A stretch of 37,878 bases of DNA from IMG/VR virus record IMGVR_UViG_3300032265_000183, positions 1 through 37,878 of that record. One strand, 5' to 3'. The notes under the pieces were generated by a model, which had not been told where the DNA came from, made no database searches, and saw only the letters and a list, made by a program, of their open reading frames with translations. Of this stretch, positions 21,304-30,682 are shown piece after piece. This DNA is from a virus. Both the position numbers and the translations under genes were made by a program. How positions within the stretch are numbered: position 1 is the first letter of the stretch; each line of letters starts with the position of its first letter.

Positions 21304-21988
21304 CGGAGCCCTTCGCCTTCTGGGCGTTTTGGCCGAAGGTGAAACGCCGTCAGCGGGCACGTCGCAAGACGCGCTGTTTGCGCTCAATCAGATGATCGAC
21401 TCTTGGGGCACGGAAAAACTTTCGACGTTCACAACGCAAGAGCAGGTGTTTTCGTGGTTGCCGGGGCTCATTAGTCAGACGCTTGGCCCTTCCGGTGATT
21501 TCGTTGGCGACCGTCCGGTCTTGATGGACGACGCGACGTATTTCGTGGACGCCTCGACCGGCATCTCCTACGGCATCAAATTGATCAACCAACAGCAGTA
21601 CGATGGTATTGCGGTCAAAAGCGTGACCAGCACTTTTCCACAGGTAATGTGGATAAACACAAATTACCCCAACATCGACATGCACGTCTATCCGGTGCCC
21701 ACCAAGGTGCTGGAATGGCATTTCATATCGGCGGCGCAGTTGACGCAGCCCGCAACCATCGCTACGCCGTTGTACTTTCCGCCGGGCTACCTGCGAGCGT
21801 TCCGGTACAATCTGGCTTGCGAGATCGCTCCTGAGTTTGGCGTGGACCCATCTGCAACGGTCAGCCGGATTGCAATGTATTCCAAGCGTAACCTCAAGCG
21901 CATCAACAATCCCGATGACATCATGTCGATCCCCTACGCCATTGTCAGCACCCGCCAGCGGTTCAACATCTTTGCAGGTAACTTCTGA
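21278..21988 (+). CDS. Head-tail connector/tail accessory factor, P22 gp4-like
   Basis: 236 residues (P22 gp4: 166). The first third (TTAGDQINGALRLLGVLAEG, ALFALNQMIDSWGTEKL) is the helical family signature for the adaptor ring that docks under the portal and begins to close the channel after packaging. The rest holds a beta region (YPNIDMHVYPVPTKVLEW) and LYFPPGYLRAFRYNLACEIAPEFG, also typical of the longer gp4-like proteins. It is followed by the gp10-like gene with a TGATG overlap, matching the P22 order 4-10. Confidence 0.88.
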   Translation: MTTAGDQINGALRLLGVLAEGETPSAGTSQDALFALNQMIDSWGTEKLSTFTTQEQVFSWLPGLISQTLGPSGDFVGDRPVLMDDATYFVDASTGISYGIKLINQQQYDGIAVKSVTSTFPQVMWINTNYPNIDMHVYPVPTKVLEWHFISAAQLTQPATIATPLYFPPGYLRAFRYNLACEIAPEFGVDPSATVSRIAMYSKRNLKRINNPDDIMSIPYAIVSTRQRFNIFAGNF

Positions 21989-23520
21989 TGAAGAGCCCTA
22001 TCCTTGGCTCCGCGTATGTAGCCCGCAGCGTCAACGCTGCGGACAACCGCATGATCAACATGTTTCCAGAAGTTGTGCCGGAAGCAGGGAAAGAGCCCGC
22101 GTTCCTTCAACGCGCGCCAGGACTGAATTATCTTGCCACAATGGGCCAAGGCCCAGTGCGCGGGCTCTGGCAGTTTGGCAATTACGGCTACGCCGTGTCG
22201 GGCACATCACTCTACAAGATCGACAGCAATTTTAACGTTGTGTCCAAAGGCACCGTGTCGGGCACCGGTCAAGTGTCGATGGTAGACAACGGTACGCAGT
22301 TGTTCATTGCTGCGGGCGCTACCGGCTACATCTACAACGCCAGTACGGACGTGTTCGCGCAGATCACGGACGTTGATTTTGCAGGCGCGGTGACGGTCGG
22401 GTTTATCGACGGATATTTTGTCTACAACCAACCCAACAGCCAAAAATTCTGGGTTACGGCGTTGTACGATGGCACGTCTGTTGATCCGCTTGATTTTGCC
22501 AGCGCCGAAGGTTCGCCCGACAATTTAGTGTCTTTGATTGTGGACCACCGCGAAATCTGGTTGTTTGGGCAGAATTCTACCGAAGTCTGGTACGACGCCG
22601 GTCTACCGGATTTTCCTCTTGCGCGCATCCAAGGTGCGTTCATCGAAATCGGTTGCGCTGCGCCATTCTCCGTTGCCAAACTTGACAATGGCGTGTTTTG
22701 GCTCAGTTCGGACGCTCGCGGGCGCGGTATGATATACCGTTCCAACGGCTACGCTGGCGTTCGCATCTCGACGCACTCTGTTGAATGGCAGATCCAGCAG
22801 TACGCCGACATTACAGATGCGGTGGCGTATACTTACCAGCAGGACGGCCATTCGTTCTATGTGCTGAACTTTCCCAGCGCCGACATCACTTGGGTTTACG
22901 ACGTGGCAACCCAAGCTTGGCACCAGCGCGCCGGTTGGCTCAACAACCAATTTACCCGCCATCGCGGCAACTGCCAAATGGCGTTCAACGGCCAGATCGT
23001 CATTGGCGACTATCTGACCGGCCAGATCTACGCTTACGATCCTACGGTCTACACCGAGGCTGGGTCGGTCCAAAAGTGGCTACGCTCGTGGCGGGCGCTG
23101 CCTACCGGCACCAACAACCTGAAACGCACCACGCAACACAGTTTGCAATTAGATTGTGAGTCGGGCGTGGGTTTGGACGGCGCAACGCCTGCGACCACAA
23201 CCTATCTCAGCAGCATTTCGTCTGACGCCGCGTCTGCGGGCGCGATCAGCGGCGAATCGGAAGAAACTACAAACGAGATCATTGTGCAGGGTTCCGATCC
23301 ACAGGTCATGTTGCGCTGGTCGGACGACGGCGGGCACACTTGGTCTAACGAACAATGGCGGTCAATGGGCAAGCTTGGCGAGACCGGGCGGCGCGTCCTG
23401 TGGCGCAGGCTTGGCATGACCGTAAAACTTCGTGACCGCGTGTACGAAGTGTCTGGAACCGATCCGGTCAAGATTGCTATCATGGGCGCGGAACTGATCG
23501 TGAGCCCCACCAATGCCTGA
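21988..23520 (+). CDS. Packaged-DNA stabilisation protein, P22 gp10-like
   Basis: 510 residues (P22 gp10: 472), the hub that sits below the gp4 ring and plugs the head with the needle. The N-terminal SAYVARSVNAADNRMINMFPEV is a family hallmark. The body is a series of beta blades (GTSLYKIDSNFNVVSKG, MVDNGTQLFIAAG, FIDGYFVYNQPNSQKFWVTAL, REIWLFGQNSTEVWYDAG), as expected for a propeller. It starts in the stop of the gp4-like gene and its own stop overlaps the next gene by 8 bases, so the set is translated together. Confidence 0.88.
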   Translation: MKSPILGSAYVARSVNAADNRMINMFPEVVPEAGKEPAFLQRAPGLNYLATMGQGPVRGLWQFGNYGYAVSGTSLYKIDSNFNVVSKGTVSGTGQVSMVDNGTQLFIAAGATGYIYNASTDVFAQITDVDFAGAVTVGFIDGYFVYNQPNSQKFWVTALYDGTSVDPLDFASAEGSPDNLVSLIVDHREIWLFGQNSTEVWYDAGLPDFPLARIQGAFIEIGCAAPFSVAKLDNGVFWLSSDARGRGMIYRSNGYAGVRISTHSVEWQIQQYADITDAVAYTYQQDGHSFYVLNFPSADITWVYDVATQAWHQRAGWLNNQFTRHRGNCQMAFNGQIVIGDYLTGQIYAYDPTVYTEAGSVQKWLRSWRALPTGTNNLKRTTQHSLQLDCESGVGLDGATPATTTYLSSISSDAASAGAISGESEETTNEIIVQGSDPQVMLRWSDDGGHTWSNEQWRSMGKLGETGRRVLWRRLGMTVKLRDRVYEVSGTDPVKIAIMGAELIVSPTNA

Positions 23521-24091
23521 TAACATCACGCAGATACCGGCTCCGCGTGTTGCCATTTGGGACACAGTGACAAACTACGTCACGCGGGGTTGGTATCGGT
23601 ACTTCTATAACCTTTACGCCATTCTTGGCAGCGGATCGCTTCGCAGCGGCGCGTTCTACGACACCACCACGCAAACCGCCGCCGTTATCAATACGGCCTA
23701 CGCCATCACGCTTAACAACACCAGCTTGACCCAAGGCGTCAGCATAGGAACGCCAACGTCGCGGGTTTATGTAGACCGCACAGGCTCGTACAACATCCAG
23801 TTTTCGCTGCAACTGGTCAGCACAAGTGCGTCAACTAAAAACGTGTACATCTGGGCGGACGTAAACGGCACGTCAGTAGCGCAAAGTGCCACCAAATTAA
23901 CTTTGACCGGAAGTGGGACTGCGTTGGTTGCCGCGTGGAACTTTGTTATTCGCATGAGCGCAGGTGACTATTTCCGGCTAATGTGGTCTACTTCCGACAC
24001 AAACGTTCAAATAGCCGCTGCGGCAGCTGTTGCGCCTGTACCGGCCATCCCATCGGTCATCTTGACCGTAGCTGCAAATATAGGTGAATAA
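23513..24091 (+). CDS. Tail/neck beta-sandwich protein (putative)
   Basis: 192 residues. It begins MPDNITQIPAPRVAIWDTVT, then WYRYFYNLYAILGSG, followed by a jelly-roll-like region (SRVYVDRTGSYNIQFSLQLV, SASTKNVYIWADVNG, WNFVIRMSAGDYFRLMWS) resembling C1q/TNF-type folds used in phage fibre tips. The protein follows the gp10-like hub, where P22 has its needle gene (26), but no coiled-coil needle is visible, so identity is open. It overlaps the upstream gene, and the next gene starts in its stop. Confidence 0.68.
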   Translation: MPDNITQIPAPRVAIWDTVTNYVTRGWYRYFYNLYAILGSGSLRSGAFYDTTTQTAAVINTAYAITLNNTSLTQGVSIGTPTSRVYVDRTGSYNIQFSLQLVSTSASTKNVYIWADVNGTSVAQSATKLTLTGSGTALVAAWNFVIRMSAGDYFRLMWSTSDTNVQIAAAAAVAPVPAIPSVILTVAANIGE

Positions 24092-24993
24092 TGGCTGTTC
24101 TCACTCCATCTCCCAAGACAGCTTTTGTTGACGCAGCAGGCGAGCCGCTGGTTGGCGGGCAGTTGTACACTTACATTGCCGGTACGACGACGTTGCAGGC
24201 CACTTACACGGACGCGACAGCGGCGACGGCCAACACCAACCCGATCATCTTGGACTCGCGCGGCGAAGCCAACGTTTGGCTGGGCGGCGCTATCTACAAG
24301 TTTGTGCTGAAGGACGCGGATGGCGCTCTAATTTGGACGGTGGATTACATTTCGGCCCCCACGGCTGCGGTGTCGCCCGTGTTGTCGGGTAACGTCACCA
24401 TTGACTCCAACACCCCGTCCCCGGCGCTTAAGATCACCCAAACTGGTACGGGCGCGGCGCTCAAAGTGCAGGATTCTGCGGACCCTGACGTTACGCCATT
24501 CATTATCGACGCCACCGGCCAAGTTGGCATTGGCACGGCTACGCCCGTGTCTGCATTGGAGATTGCCAGCCCTGGCGTCTTTACCGGCGCGTGGGCCTAC
24601 CTGCCTACTGGCACGGCGATGATGTTCGTGCAGACTTCCGCGCCTACCGGCTGGACCAAGTCCACTACGCACGACAACAAGGCGCTGCGCGTGGTGTCGG
24701 GTACGGCAGGCAGCGGCGGCACGACGGCGTTTACGAGCGTCTTCACGTCCCGCACGATCACCACCGCCAACATGCCCAGCCACACCCATACGCTGACTGA
24801 CCCCGGTCATACGCATACCATTGGAACTACTAACATTGCTGGCGGCGGCGGTAGCGGGTCAATTGTCGGCGGTGGAACTAGCGCGACTACTAGTACGTCT
24901 ACAACCGGCATCACCATTGCCAACGCTGGTAGCGGCACGGCGATGGACTTTGCCGTCCAGTACGTCGATGTCATCATCGCGACCAAGGACTAA
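24091..24993 (+). CDS. Tail fibre/spike with head-binding-like N-terminus and collar-like C-terminus
   Basis: 300 residues. The N-terminal 90 residues (AVLTPSPKTAFVDAAGEPLV, GGQLYTYIAGTTT, NPIILDSRGEANVWL, YKFVLKDADG) fit the domain that fixes podovirus tailspikes to the tail. The middle holds GQVGIGTATPVSALEI, a fibre-knob segment. The end has MPSHTHTLTDPGHTHTIG: HxH motifs that in T4 long-fibre tips bind iron, and in tail-collar domains are common. This combination suggests a full-length, short receptor-binding fibre. It overlaps its upstream neighbour by one base. Confidence 0.82.
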   Translation: MAVLTPSPKTAFVDAAGEPLVGGQLYTYIAGTTTLQATYTDATAATANTNPIILDSRGEANVWLGGAIYKFVLKDADGALIWTVDYISAPTAAVSPVLSGNVTIDSNTPSPALKITQTGTGAALKVQDSADPDVTPFIIDATGQVGIGTATPVSALEIASPGVFTGAWAYLPTGTAMMFVQTSAPTGWTKSTTHDNKALRVVSGTAGSGGTTAFTSVFTSRTITTANMPSHTHTLTDPGHTHTIGTTNIAGGGGSGSIVGGGTSATTSTSTTGITIANAGSGTAMDFAVQYVDVIIATKD

Positions 24994-24995
24994 CG

Positions 24996-25265
24996 ATGCA
25001 GCTCAAGAACGGCTCATTCTGCCCGCTGATCAAGAAGGAGTGCGTCCAGCTCCAGTGCGCTTGGTTTACGCAGTTGCGTGGAACGCACCCGCAGACCGGC
25101 GCGGAGATTGACGAGTGGATGTGCGCCATCTCGGCCATGCCCATGTTGCAGATTGAAGTTGCCAAGGAGGCGCGGCAGGGCGCGGCGGCGACTGAGAGCT
25201 TCCGAAACGAGATGGTGCGGGCGCAGGCCGAGGTGCTGCCGTCCTTCGTCAAACAATTGTCCTGA
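24996..25265 (+). CDS. Small four-cysteine phage protein, 89 aa
   Basis: Starts two bases after the fibre stop. The N-terminal half has C-x6-C-x4-C (CPLIKKECVQLQC) and a fourth cysteine in DEWMCAIS, with QLRGTHPQTG between. This arrangement recurs in small phage proteins I recall in the same place, with no known role. Four spaced cysteines suit a zinc or Fe-S site. The C-terminal half is a plain helix (ARQGAAATESFRNEMVRAQA). An assembly or scaffold job is possible; function is unknown. Confidence 0.68.
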   Translation: MQLKNGSFCPLIKKECVQLQCAWFTQLRGTHPQTGAEIDEWMCAISAMPMLQIEVAKEARQGAAATESFRNEMVRAQAEVLPSFVKQLS

Positions 25266-25273
25266 GGTGACGT

Positions 25274-25777
25274 ATGCTGCCTGCTGAAGCCAACACGCTG
25301 GACAAAGTCGCGTATCGGGAAAAGATACTGGCGGCGCAGGCGCAGATGATGGGGTTAATCGCAGACGGCGCAACGCCGGACACGCTATCAGAATGTGTGT
25401 TGACGCACACGTACACGCCGGTTCATGAAGAATACGGGTGCGGCACCTACGCTCGCCAGATGTTTATCCCCAAGGGAACCGTGTTGATCGGCAAGATCCA
25501 CCGGCACCCTTGCCTGAACTTTGTCATGCAAGGGCGGATCGTGGTGACAACCGAAGACGGCCCTAAGCTCATTACGGCTCCGTGTTATTTTGTGTCCGAA
25601 GCAGGCATAAAACGGGCAGGGTACGCGGAAGAGGACACCATTTGGGTGACCGTCCATATGACCAAATTTACAGGCGAGGAAAAGCTTGATAGTATGGAGG
25701 ACGAGCTGATCGCGCCCACTTTTGAAGATATGGGCTTGGTTGCGTCCGTTGAGGCTCTGCAAAGGATCGCGTCATGA
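25274..25777 (+). CDS. Cupin-like phage protein
   Basis: 167 residues, GAGGTG before the ATG. The sequence has IPKGTVLIGKIHRHPCLNFV, MQGRIVVTTEDG and KLITAPCYFVSEAGIKRAGYA, EEDTIWVTVH: the strand order and the H-x-H near 'IHRHP' fit a single cupin barrel. In enzymes such folds often bind metal through H/H/E/H; here the pattern is partial. Proteins like this sit near tail and ejection genes in several podoviruses; their role is not known to me. It overlaps the next gene by four bases. Confidence 0.7.
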   Translation: MLPAEANTLDKVAYREKILAAQAQMMGLIADGATPDTLSECVLTHTYTPVHEEYGCGTYARQMFIPKGTVLIGKIHRHPCLNFVMQGRIVVTTEDGPKLITAPCYFVSEAGIKRAGYAEEDTIWVTVHMTKFTGEEKLDSMEDELIAPTFEDMGLVASVEALQRIAS

Positions 25778-26601
25778 CTTTTGGCATTTCAGCAACCGCT
25801 GCGCTCGCTGGAGCCACTGCCCTTGGCGGGGGGCTTGCGTATCTTGGGTCTCAAAACGCTGCTAACGCCCAGCGCGATGCCGCCGCACAGAGCGCGGCTA
25901 CGCAACAAGCTATTGCGGATCAGAGCATTGCTGCCCAGAAGGAAATGTATCAGCAAGGCCGCACGGACCTCGCACCTTACCGTGAAGGCGGCGTCACCGC
26001 GCAAAATCAACTTATGCAGATGCTGGGTATCGGCGGCGATCAAACCGCGCCGGGGTATGGACGTTACGCCAAAGACTTTAGCATGTCGGATTTTACGACT
26101 GACCCAGGCTACCAGTTCCGTCTTGAGCAGGGCATGAAGGCGCTGAACGCCAGTGCTGCCGCTAAGGGCATGGGCATGTCGGGCGCGAACATCAAGGGCG
26201 CTACCGAGTACGGCCAGAACATGGGGTCGCAAGAATACCAGAACGCTTTTAACCGCTATAATACCAACCGCGCAGCGCAACTTGATCCGTTGTTCAAACT
26301 TTACACTGGCGGTCAAGCGGCAGCAGCGGGTTCGGCTGCGGGCGCGGCTAATCTGGGCGCAAACCTTGGCAACACATACTCAAACCTTGGCACCAATCTT
26401 GGCACCGCCGCCACTAATGCGGGCGCGGCGACGGCAGGCGGATATGTCGCGGGCGGCAACGCAATCAATTCAACGATTGGCAATATCGGCAATCAATACA
26501 TGAACATGCAGAATCAAGCCAATCAAACGTCGTACCAGAACAGCCTTCTGGCTGCGCTCAATAACCAAAACATGAGCGCGACCGGCTACACAAAGTCTTA
26601 A
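25774..26601 (+). CDS. DNA ejection protein (internal virion protein), P22 gp7-like
   Basis: 275 residues. The N-terminal glycine/alanine-rich hydrophobic segment (ALAGATALGGGLAYLGSQNA) could insert in a membrane. The block TDPGYQFRLEQGMKALNASA, AAKGMGMSGANIKGATEYGQ, SQEYQNAFNRY is a strong signature for phage DNA-transfer proteins released from the head at infection. The C-terminal 100 residues are low-complexity N/G/A/L repeats (NLGTNLGTAATNAG). It is the first of three large proteins in a row that likely form the ejection set. Confidence 0.82.
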   Translation: MTFGISATAALAGATALGGGLAYLGSQNAANAQRDAAAQSAATQQAIADQSIAAQKEMYQQGRTDLAPYREGGVTAQNQLMQMLGIGGDQTAPGYGRYAKDFSMSDFTTDPGYQFRLEQGMKALNASAAAKGMGMSGANIKGATEYGQNMGSQEYQNAFNRYNTNRAAQLDPLFKLYTGGQAAAAGSAAGAANLGANLGNTYSNLGTNLGTAATNAGAATAGGYVAGGNAINSTIGNIGNQYMNMQNQANQTSYQNSLLAALNNQNMSATGYTKS

Positions 26602-26617
26602 AGGGAGCATTAGGCCC

Positions 26618-27985
26618 GTGGATTACAACATAGCCCTCCCGCAGTTTAACGCGCCCGCCGCGCAAGTCGGTGGCCCCGTAAACATGTTGACGGACGTGAT
26701 GAAGCTGAAAGGCCTTCAGCAGGACCAGCAACTCAATCAATTGAAATTCCAAGAATACCAACGGGCGCGCGCGGACGCCGCAACGGCGCGCGCGCAAGCG
26801 GCTGCGGATCTGGCTGAAAAAAATGCCAACAAGCAAGCGTTGGTTAACGCTATGCGAGCGGCGTCCGTAGGTGACACTGGACCGCAAACGCCTGATATGT
26901 CGGCAGCCGCCAACGCTTTGATTGGTCAAGGTAGACTTCCGGCTGCGTTGACCGCGCTTGGCGCGAGCGAAGCGTTCACCAAGGATTTAAAAGCCAAAAG
27001 CGATCTTGGCAAAGTTAACGCCGAAAACGTGGACAAGAATCTTAGCACGTTTCGCACATTTGCGGCTGGCGTCAATTCGCCGGAATCCGCCGCGATCTAC
27101 GCCAAAGCCATGTATGACCATCCGGTTCTTGGGCCGCTCATGCAGCAGACGGGTTACGACAAGGACGCCGCCGCCGCCAAAGCTATGCAGGATTACGCCG
27201 CCGATCCGCAGCGTTGGATGGCGTCGCACGTCGGTCTTACAGGCCAGCAAGTCGTTGACTCTCTGAAGCAGACCACCACCAATACGGATGTTGGCGGTCA
27301 GGTCGTACAGCAGCAGCGCGATGCGTTTGGTCGTCCTGTGGGCGAGCCTACGTCGCTTGCAAAGACGCTTACGCCTAAAGAAGCTGCCGCAGGTGGTTTG
27401 GCTGAAATTCCCAAACTTAAGCCCGGCGAGCGGTACAATCCTGAAACCAAAACGGTTGAAGCTATTCCTGGCAGCGACATTTTCATCGCGCAATCGCAAA
27501 AGCATGAAAAGGATGCAAAAGCAGTTCAAGGCGTGGCGAGAAAGACTGATGAGGCTGTTCAAACAATAGATGACATTCTAAGCCCCAAAAACACCGAAGC
27601 TTTTAATTCAAATTTTGGTGGATATTCGGCTTACGCTACTCGTCTTCAAAGTGGCGACGTAGCGCGCGTTCGCAATGCATTGACGACAATGGCGTCCAAC
27701 CTCAAAGCGGCAGGTTTGGAAGAATTTCGTTCTGGCGGGTCCATCGGCGCTATGACCGAAAAAGAATGGCCTATCGTGGAAAAACAAATCGCGTCCCTAT
27801 CGCCTGAAATGTCGGCAGAAGACGCGCGCGCTACCATCGCCGATGTAAAACGTCGTTTAAAACGTATGCGTGATGATGCACATGAATTGTACACCGACAC
27901 TTGGGGTCAAACTCAGTATGTTAAAAAGCCACAAGGAACGCCCGCCGGTGATGGTTTGGATTCTAACAATCCTCTTTTAAAGTAG
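26618..27985 (+). CDS. Internal virion/ejection protein, 455 aa
   Basis: The start is GTG at 26618 with AAGGGAG 10 bases upstream. The N-terminus (MDYNIALPQFNAPAAQVGGP) is followed by a long charged helix (LKGLQQDQQLNQLKFQEYQR, RADAATARAQAAADLAEKNA), as in ejection proteins that pack in a head core. A central part has QTTTNTDVGGQVVQQQRDAFG, a beta insert of the kind seen in such proteins, and the end is helical again. It corresponds by order to P22 gp20 or another ejection protein. No enzymatic motif is seen. Confidence 0.75.
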   Translation: MDYNIALPQFNAPAAQVGGPVNMLTDVMKLKGLQQDQQLNQLKFQEYQRARADAATARAQAAADLAEKNANKQALVNAMRAASVGDTGPQTPDMSAAANALIGQGRLPAALTALGASEAFTKDLKAKSDLGKVNAENVDKNLSTFRTFAAGVNSPESAAIYAKAMYDHPVLGPLMQQTGYDKDAAAAKAMQDYAADPQRWMASHVGLTGQQVVDSLKQTTTNTDVGGQVVQQQRDAFGRPVGEPTSLAKTLTPKEAAAGGLAEIPKLKPGERYNPETKTVEAIPGSDIFIAQSQKHEKDAKAVQGVARKTDEAVQTIDDILSPKNTEAFNSNFGGYSAYATRLQSGDVARVRNALTTMASNLKAAGLEEFRSGGSIGAMTEKEWPIVEKQIASLSPEMSAEDARATIADVKRRLKRMRDDAHELYTDTWGQTQYVKKPQGTPAGDGLDSNNPLLK

Positions 27986-27992
27986 GTGCGCG

Positions 27993-30500
27993 ATGGCTTC
28001 CGCAACTGAAATCCTTGATAGTCCTGATTACAAAAACGCTAACGCGGTTACCAAACAAGCTATTTTTGACAAGCACATAGCCTCAGATCCTGCGTACGCG
28101 GGGGCTAACCCCGTTACGCAGTCGGCTATACGTCAACGATTTGGTTTGGAACCCGCAAACGCCGCGTCGGAATCCGCGCCCGCATCCAGAGGCACTGTGG
28201 GTGCAACTGAACCCGCAGTCGCGCCTGCCCCTGCCGAACCCCCCATGACTGAAGCCAAACGGCAACAGATTGCTGCGCGGAAATATCTGGGCGAGACAAT
28301 ATCCAATGCGCCCGGCGATGCCGCGCATATGGCTAAAGGTTTGTATGACATTGCTACTGATCTGCCTGGCGCGGCCAAAGGCGCGTTCAATTTTGGGTAC
28401 GGCGTCGGAGCCAAGATTGCCGAACCGGCTGCGGAAGCGTACCTTAATTTTATGGGCCGTGGCCCGGCGCAAGGCATACCGTTGCCCGCCAACGCGCTGG
28501 CTGAAACGCGGGCGGCGCAAGCGCCGGTAGACGCGGCGCTTCAGGGCATCCAAAACAAATATGGCAGCATCGACAAGTTTGCTGAGACGTTTAAAAAACA
28601 GCCAATCAGCACTCTTGCGGACGTGTCTATGCTATTCGGCGGCGCAGGCGGTTTGGCTAAAGCTGGCGGTATGGCTGAGACCGGGCGCGTTTTGGGCGCG
28701 GTAGGCGATATTACCAATCCGCTTACGCCCATCGTGCAGGGCGCTGGCGCAGCGGCGCAGCCGGTTATGAAGGGCGCGCAAGGTGTCATTAACTATCTTA
28801 ATCCTCAAAAAACCGCCACGCTTGGCGCTGTCGGTGGTCAAGGCGAAACAATTGTCAACGCTTTACGCACCAATGAAAATGTGCCGGGTTCAATGCTGAC
28901 GGCTGGGCCTGCCGCCGCTGGCGTGGGCAGCCCTGAATTTGCGCGGTTTACTGAAGAATTGGCTGCAAAAGCCCCCAAGACTTATTCGGCCATCGAGACC
29001 CAAAATGCGGCTGCGCGCGCGGCTCAACTTGAACGCGCCACTGAAAGGACGACGCAGGGCGAGCAAGCAACGGCTGGCAAGCTGGCGAATGTTACGCAAT
29101 CGGAAACCGGTAAAACCCTGATTGACGCGGCAAAAGAAGCCAAAAAGAAGATTAAGGAAGAAGTTATTACGCCCGCGTACAACGCGGCGTTTAAAGCCGC
29201 TGGCGACAGCAAGATTGACATTTCCAACGTCGTCAACAAGGCGGAAGAAATTCTTGGCCAACCGCTTGGCGACATCAAGATTCCTGACATGCCTGACGTG
29301 GCGGCGAAACTTGTAAAACTAAAACCCCCGGCGGAAAAAGCACCGCCCATCCAAGGAATGATGATGGAGCGGCCCCCTGCGTTGGCTATGGGGACGCTTG
29401 AAGATGTTGATGCTATTCGTAAAGCAATCAACAAGGATGTGGCCGCAGCCAGCGCCGCCAACACTAACCCTGCGTCCGCCACCAAATTGCGCGATTTGGG
29501 GCAGCTTCATGATGCTATTGACGTCGCGATTGAAGCGGCAACAAAATCCGGCACGCTTTCTGCCGACGCTAAAAATCTTTACGACAAGGCGGTAGGCCTG
29601 TATCGTGGCCCCTATGTTGAGCGATTTAAGACCGGCTTAAACGCCGACATTACCGCGCAAACAATCAAAAACGAAGCAAAAATCAACCCCAGCGATGTGG
29701 TTTCAAAGTATCTTAGCGATCCGCGCGCTACCGATCAATTCCTCAAACTTTACGGGCGCAACACCAAGGCGCTTGAAACCGCAAAGGCAGGCATCGAGTC
29801 GATGTACCGCGACAGCGTTGTCAAAAACGGCGCGGTAGATCCTGCGGCTCACGCCAAGTTTATGACGGACTACGGGCAACAACTTGCAACGCTTGACCAA
29901 TCCACTCGCATGGGCATTGGGGCCAAATTGAATGCGATTGGCGAACGCGCAGGGCAACTTGCCGCGCGGCGTGGCGTTGAGGCCAAGTTGGGCGCAAAAA
30001 TTAACGCAGAACCGTTGCCGCCAGGTCCGCAAGCTGCGGCTATCCAACAGAAGATTGCTGACGCAACTCAAGGTTTATCGAAAACTGATCTTATTTCGTT
30101 GGCAAAACTGTCGGAAGATTTGGCGAAGGAAGCCCGACAAGCGCAGTTGGCGAAGACGCCCAATACACTGAAAGGTCAATTGCCTGAACCTATGAACGCG
30201 CAAGTTAACGTCATGCCCAGCAAGATTGCAACGGTTGTCAATTACGCATTTCGCAAATTGGCGAACAAGGTGTCTGACAAACAAGCCCGCGCATTGGCTG
30301 AAGTGTTTGCGGATCCCAACACCGCCGCTGACGCCATTCAAAAGGCGCTTGAATGGCAAGCGCGTAATGCTAAGATTGGCGCAACCGTTCGTAAGGTGGT
30401 TGGTGCGTATACCAAACCGCTTACCAACCCGGCAGTCTACAACGCGCTGTCCGCCGCTCAAAGTCAAAACGCCCTCGCTGACCGACAAGGACGCCGGTAA
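27993..30500 (+). CDS. Large ejection/internal virion protein, 835 aa
   Basis: The largest gene in the window. The N-terminus (ASATEILDSPDYKNANAVTK, QAIFDKHIASDPAYAGANP) is a short helical module I associate with phage internal proteins. A proline/alanine linker follows (about 60-90), then a glycine/alanine-rich stretch with amphipathic helices (AKGAFNFGYGVGAKIAEPAA, LFGGAGGLAKAGGMAETGRV) that could enter a membrane, and long helices to the end. No lytic transglycosylase motif is evident. It probably forms part of the trans-envelope channel. The holin gene starts within its stop (TAATG). Confidence 0.75.
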   Translation: MASATEILDSPDYKNANAVTKQAIFDKHIASDPAYAGANPVTQSAIRQRFGLEPANAASESAPASRGTVGATEPAVAPAPAEPPMTEAKRQQIAARKYLGETISNAPGDAAHMAKGLYDIATDLPGAAKGAFNFGYGVGAKIAEPAAEAYLNFMGRGPAQGIPLPANALAETRAAQAPVDAALQGIQNKYGSIDKFAETFKKQPISTLADVSMLFGGAGGLAKAGGMAETGRVLGAVGDITNPLTPIVQGAGAAAQPVMKGAQGVINYLNPQKTATLGAVGGQGETIVNALRTNENVPGSMLTAGPAAAGVGSPEFARFTEELAAKAPKTYSAIETQNAAARAAQLERATERTTQGEQATAGKLANVTQSETGKTLIDAAKEAKKKIKEEVITPAYNAAFKAAGDSKIDISNVVNKAEEILGQPLGDIKIPDMPDVAAKLVKLKPPAEKAPPIQGMMMERPPALAMGTLEDVDAIRKAINKDVAAASAANTNPASATKLRDLGQLHDAIDVAIEAATKSGTLSADAKNLYDKAVGLYRGPYVERFKTGLNADITAQTIKNEAKINPSDVVSKYLSDPRATDQFLKLYGRNTKALETAKAGIESMYRDSVVKNGAVDPAAHAKFMTDYGQQLATLDQSTRMGIGAKLNAIGERAGQLAARRGVEAKLGAKINAEPLPPGPQAAAIQQKIADATQGLSKTDLISLAKLSEDLAKEARQAQLAKTPNTLKGQLPEPMNAQVNVMPSKIATVVNYAFRKLANKVSDKQARALAEVFADPNTAADAIQKALEWQARNAKIGATVRKVVGAYTKPLTNPAVYNALSAAQSQNALADRQGRR

Positions 30501-30682
30501 TGCACGATACGAAGCTGGCCGTTGATGGTGCAATCGCTGCGGGGGCGTTGACGCTCCCATGGTGGGCGATGGAAATGGGCGCGTGGGCCGGGCTTGGCGT
30601 CACGTTGGCGACACTCGTGCTGCTTATCATACGCATACGCATTGCCGTTCGTGATTGGCGCGCGAGCGCATCGGAGCCCTGA
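30500..30682 (+). CDS. Holin-like membrane protein, 60 aa
   Basis: AAGGACG precedes the ATG. Two hydrophobic stretches (about 7-22, AVDGAIAAGALTLPWW, and 27-50, GAWAGLGVTLATLVLLII) and a basic, charged tail (RIRIAVRDWRASASEP) give the two-helix layout of class II holins, which open the inner membrane at lysis time. Position ahead of endolysin and spanins agrees. The call rests on topology and synteny, since holins share little sequence. Confidence 0.72.
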   Translation: MHDTKLAVDGAIAAGALTLPWWAMEMGAWAGLGVTLATLVLLIIRIRIAVRDWRASASEP

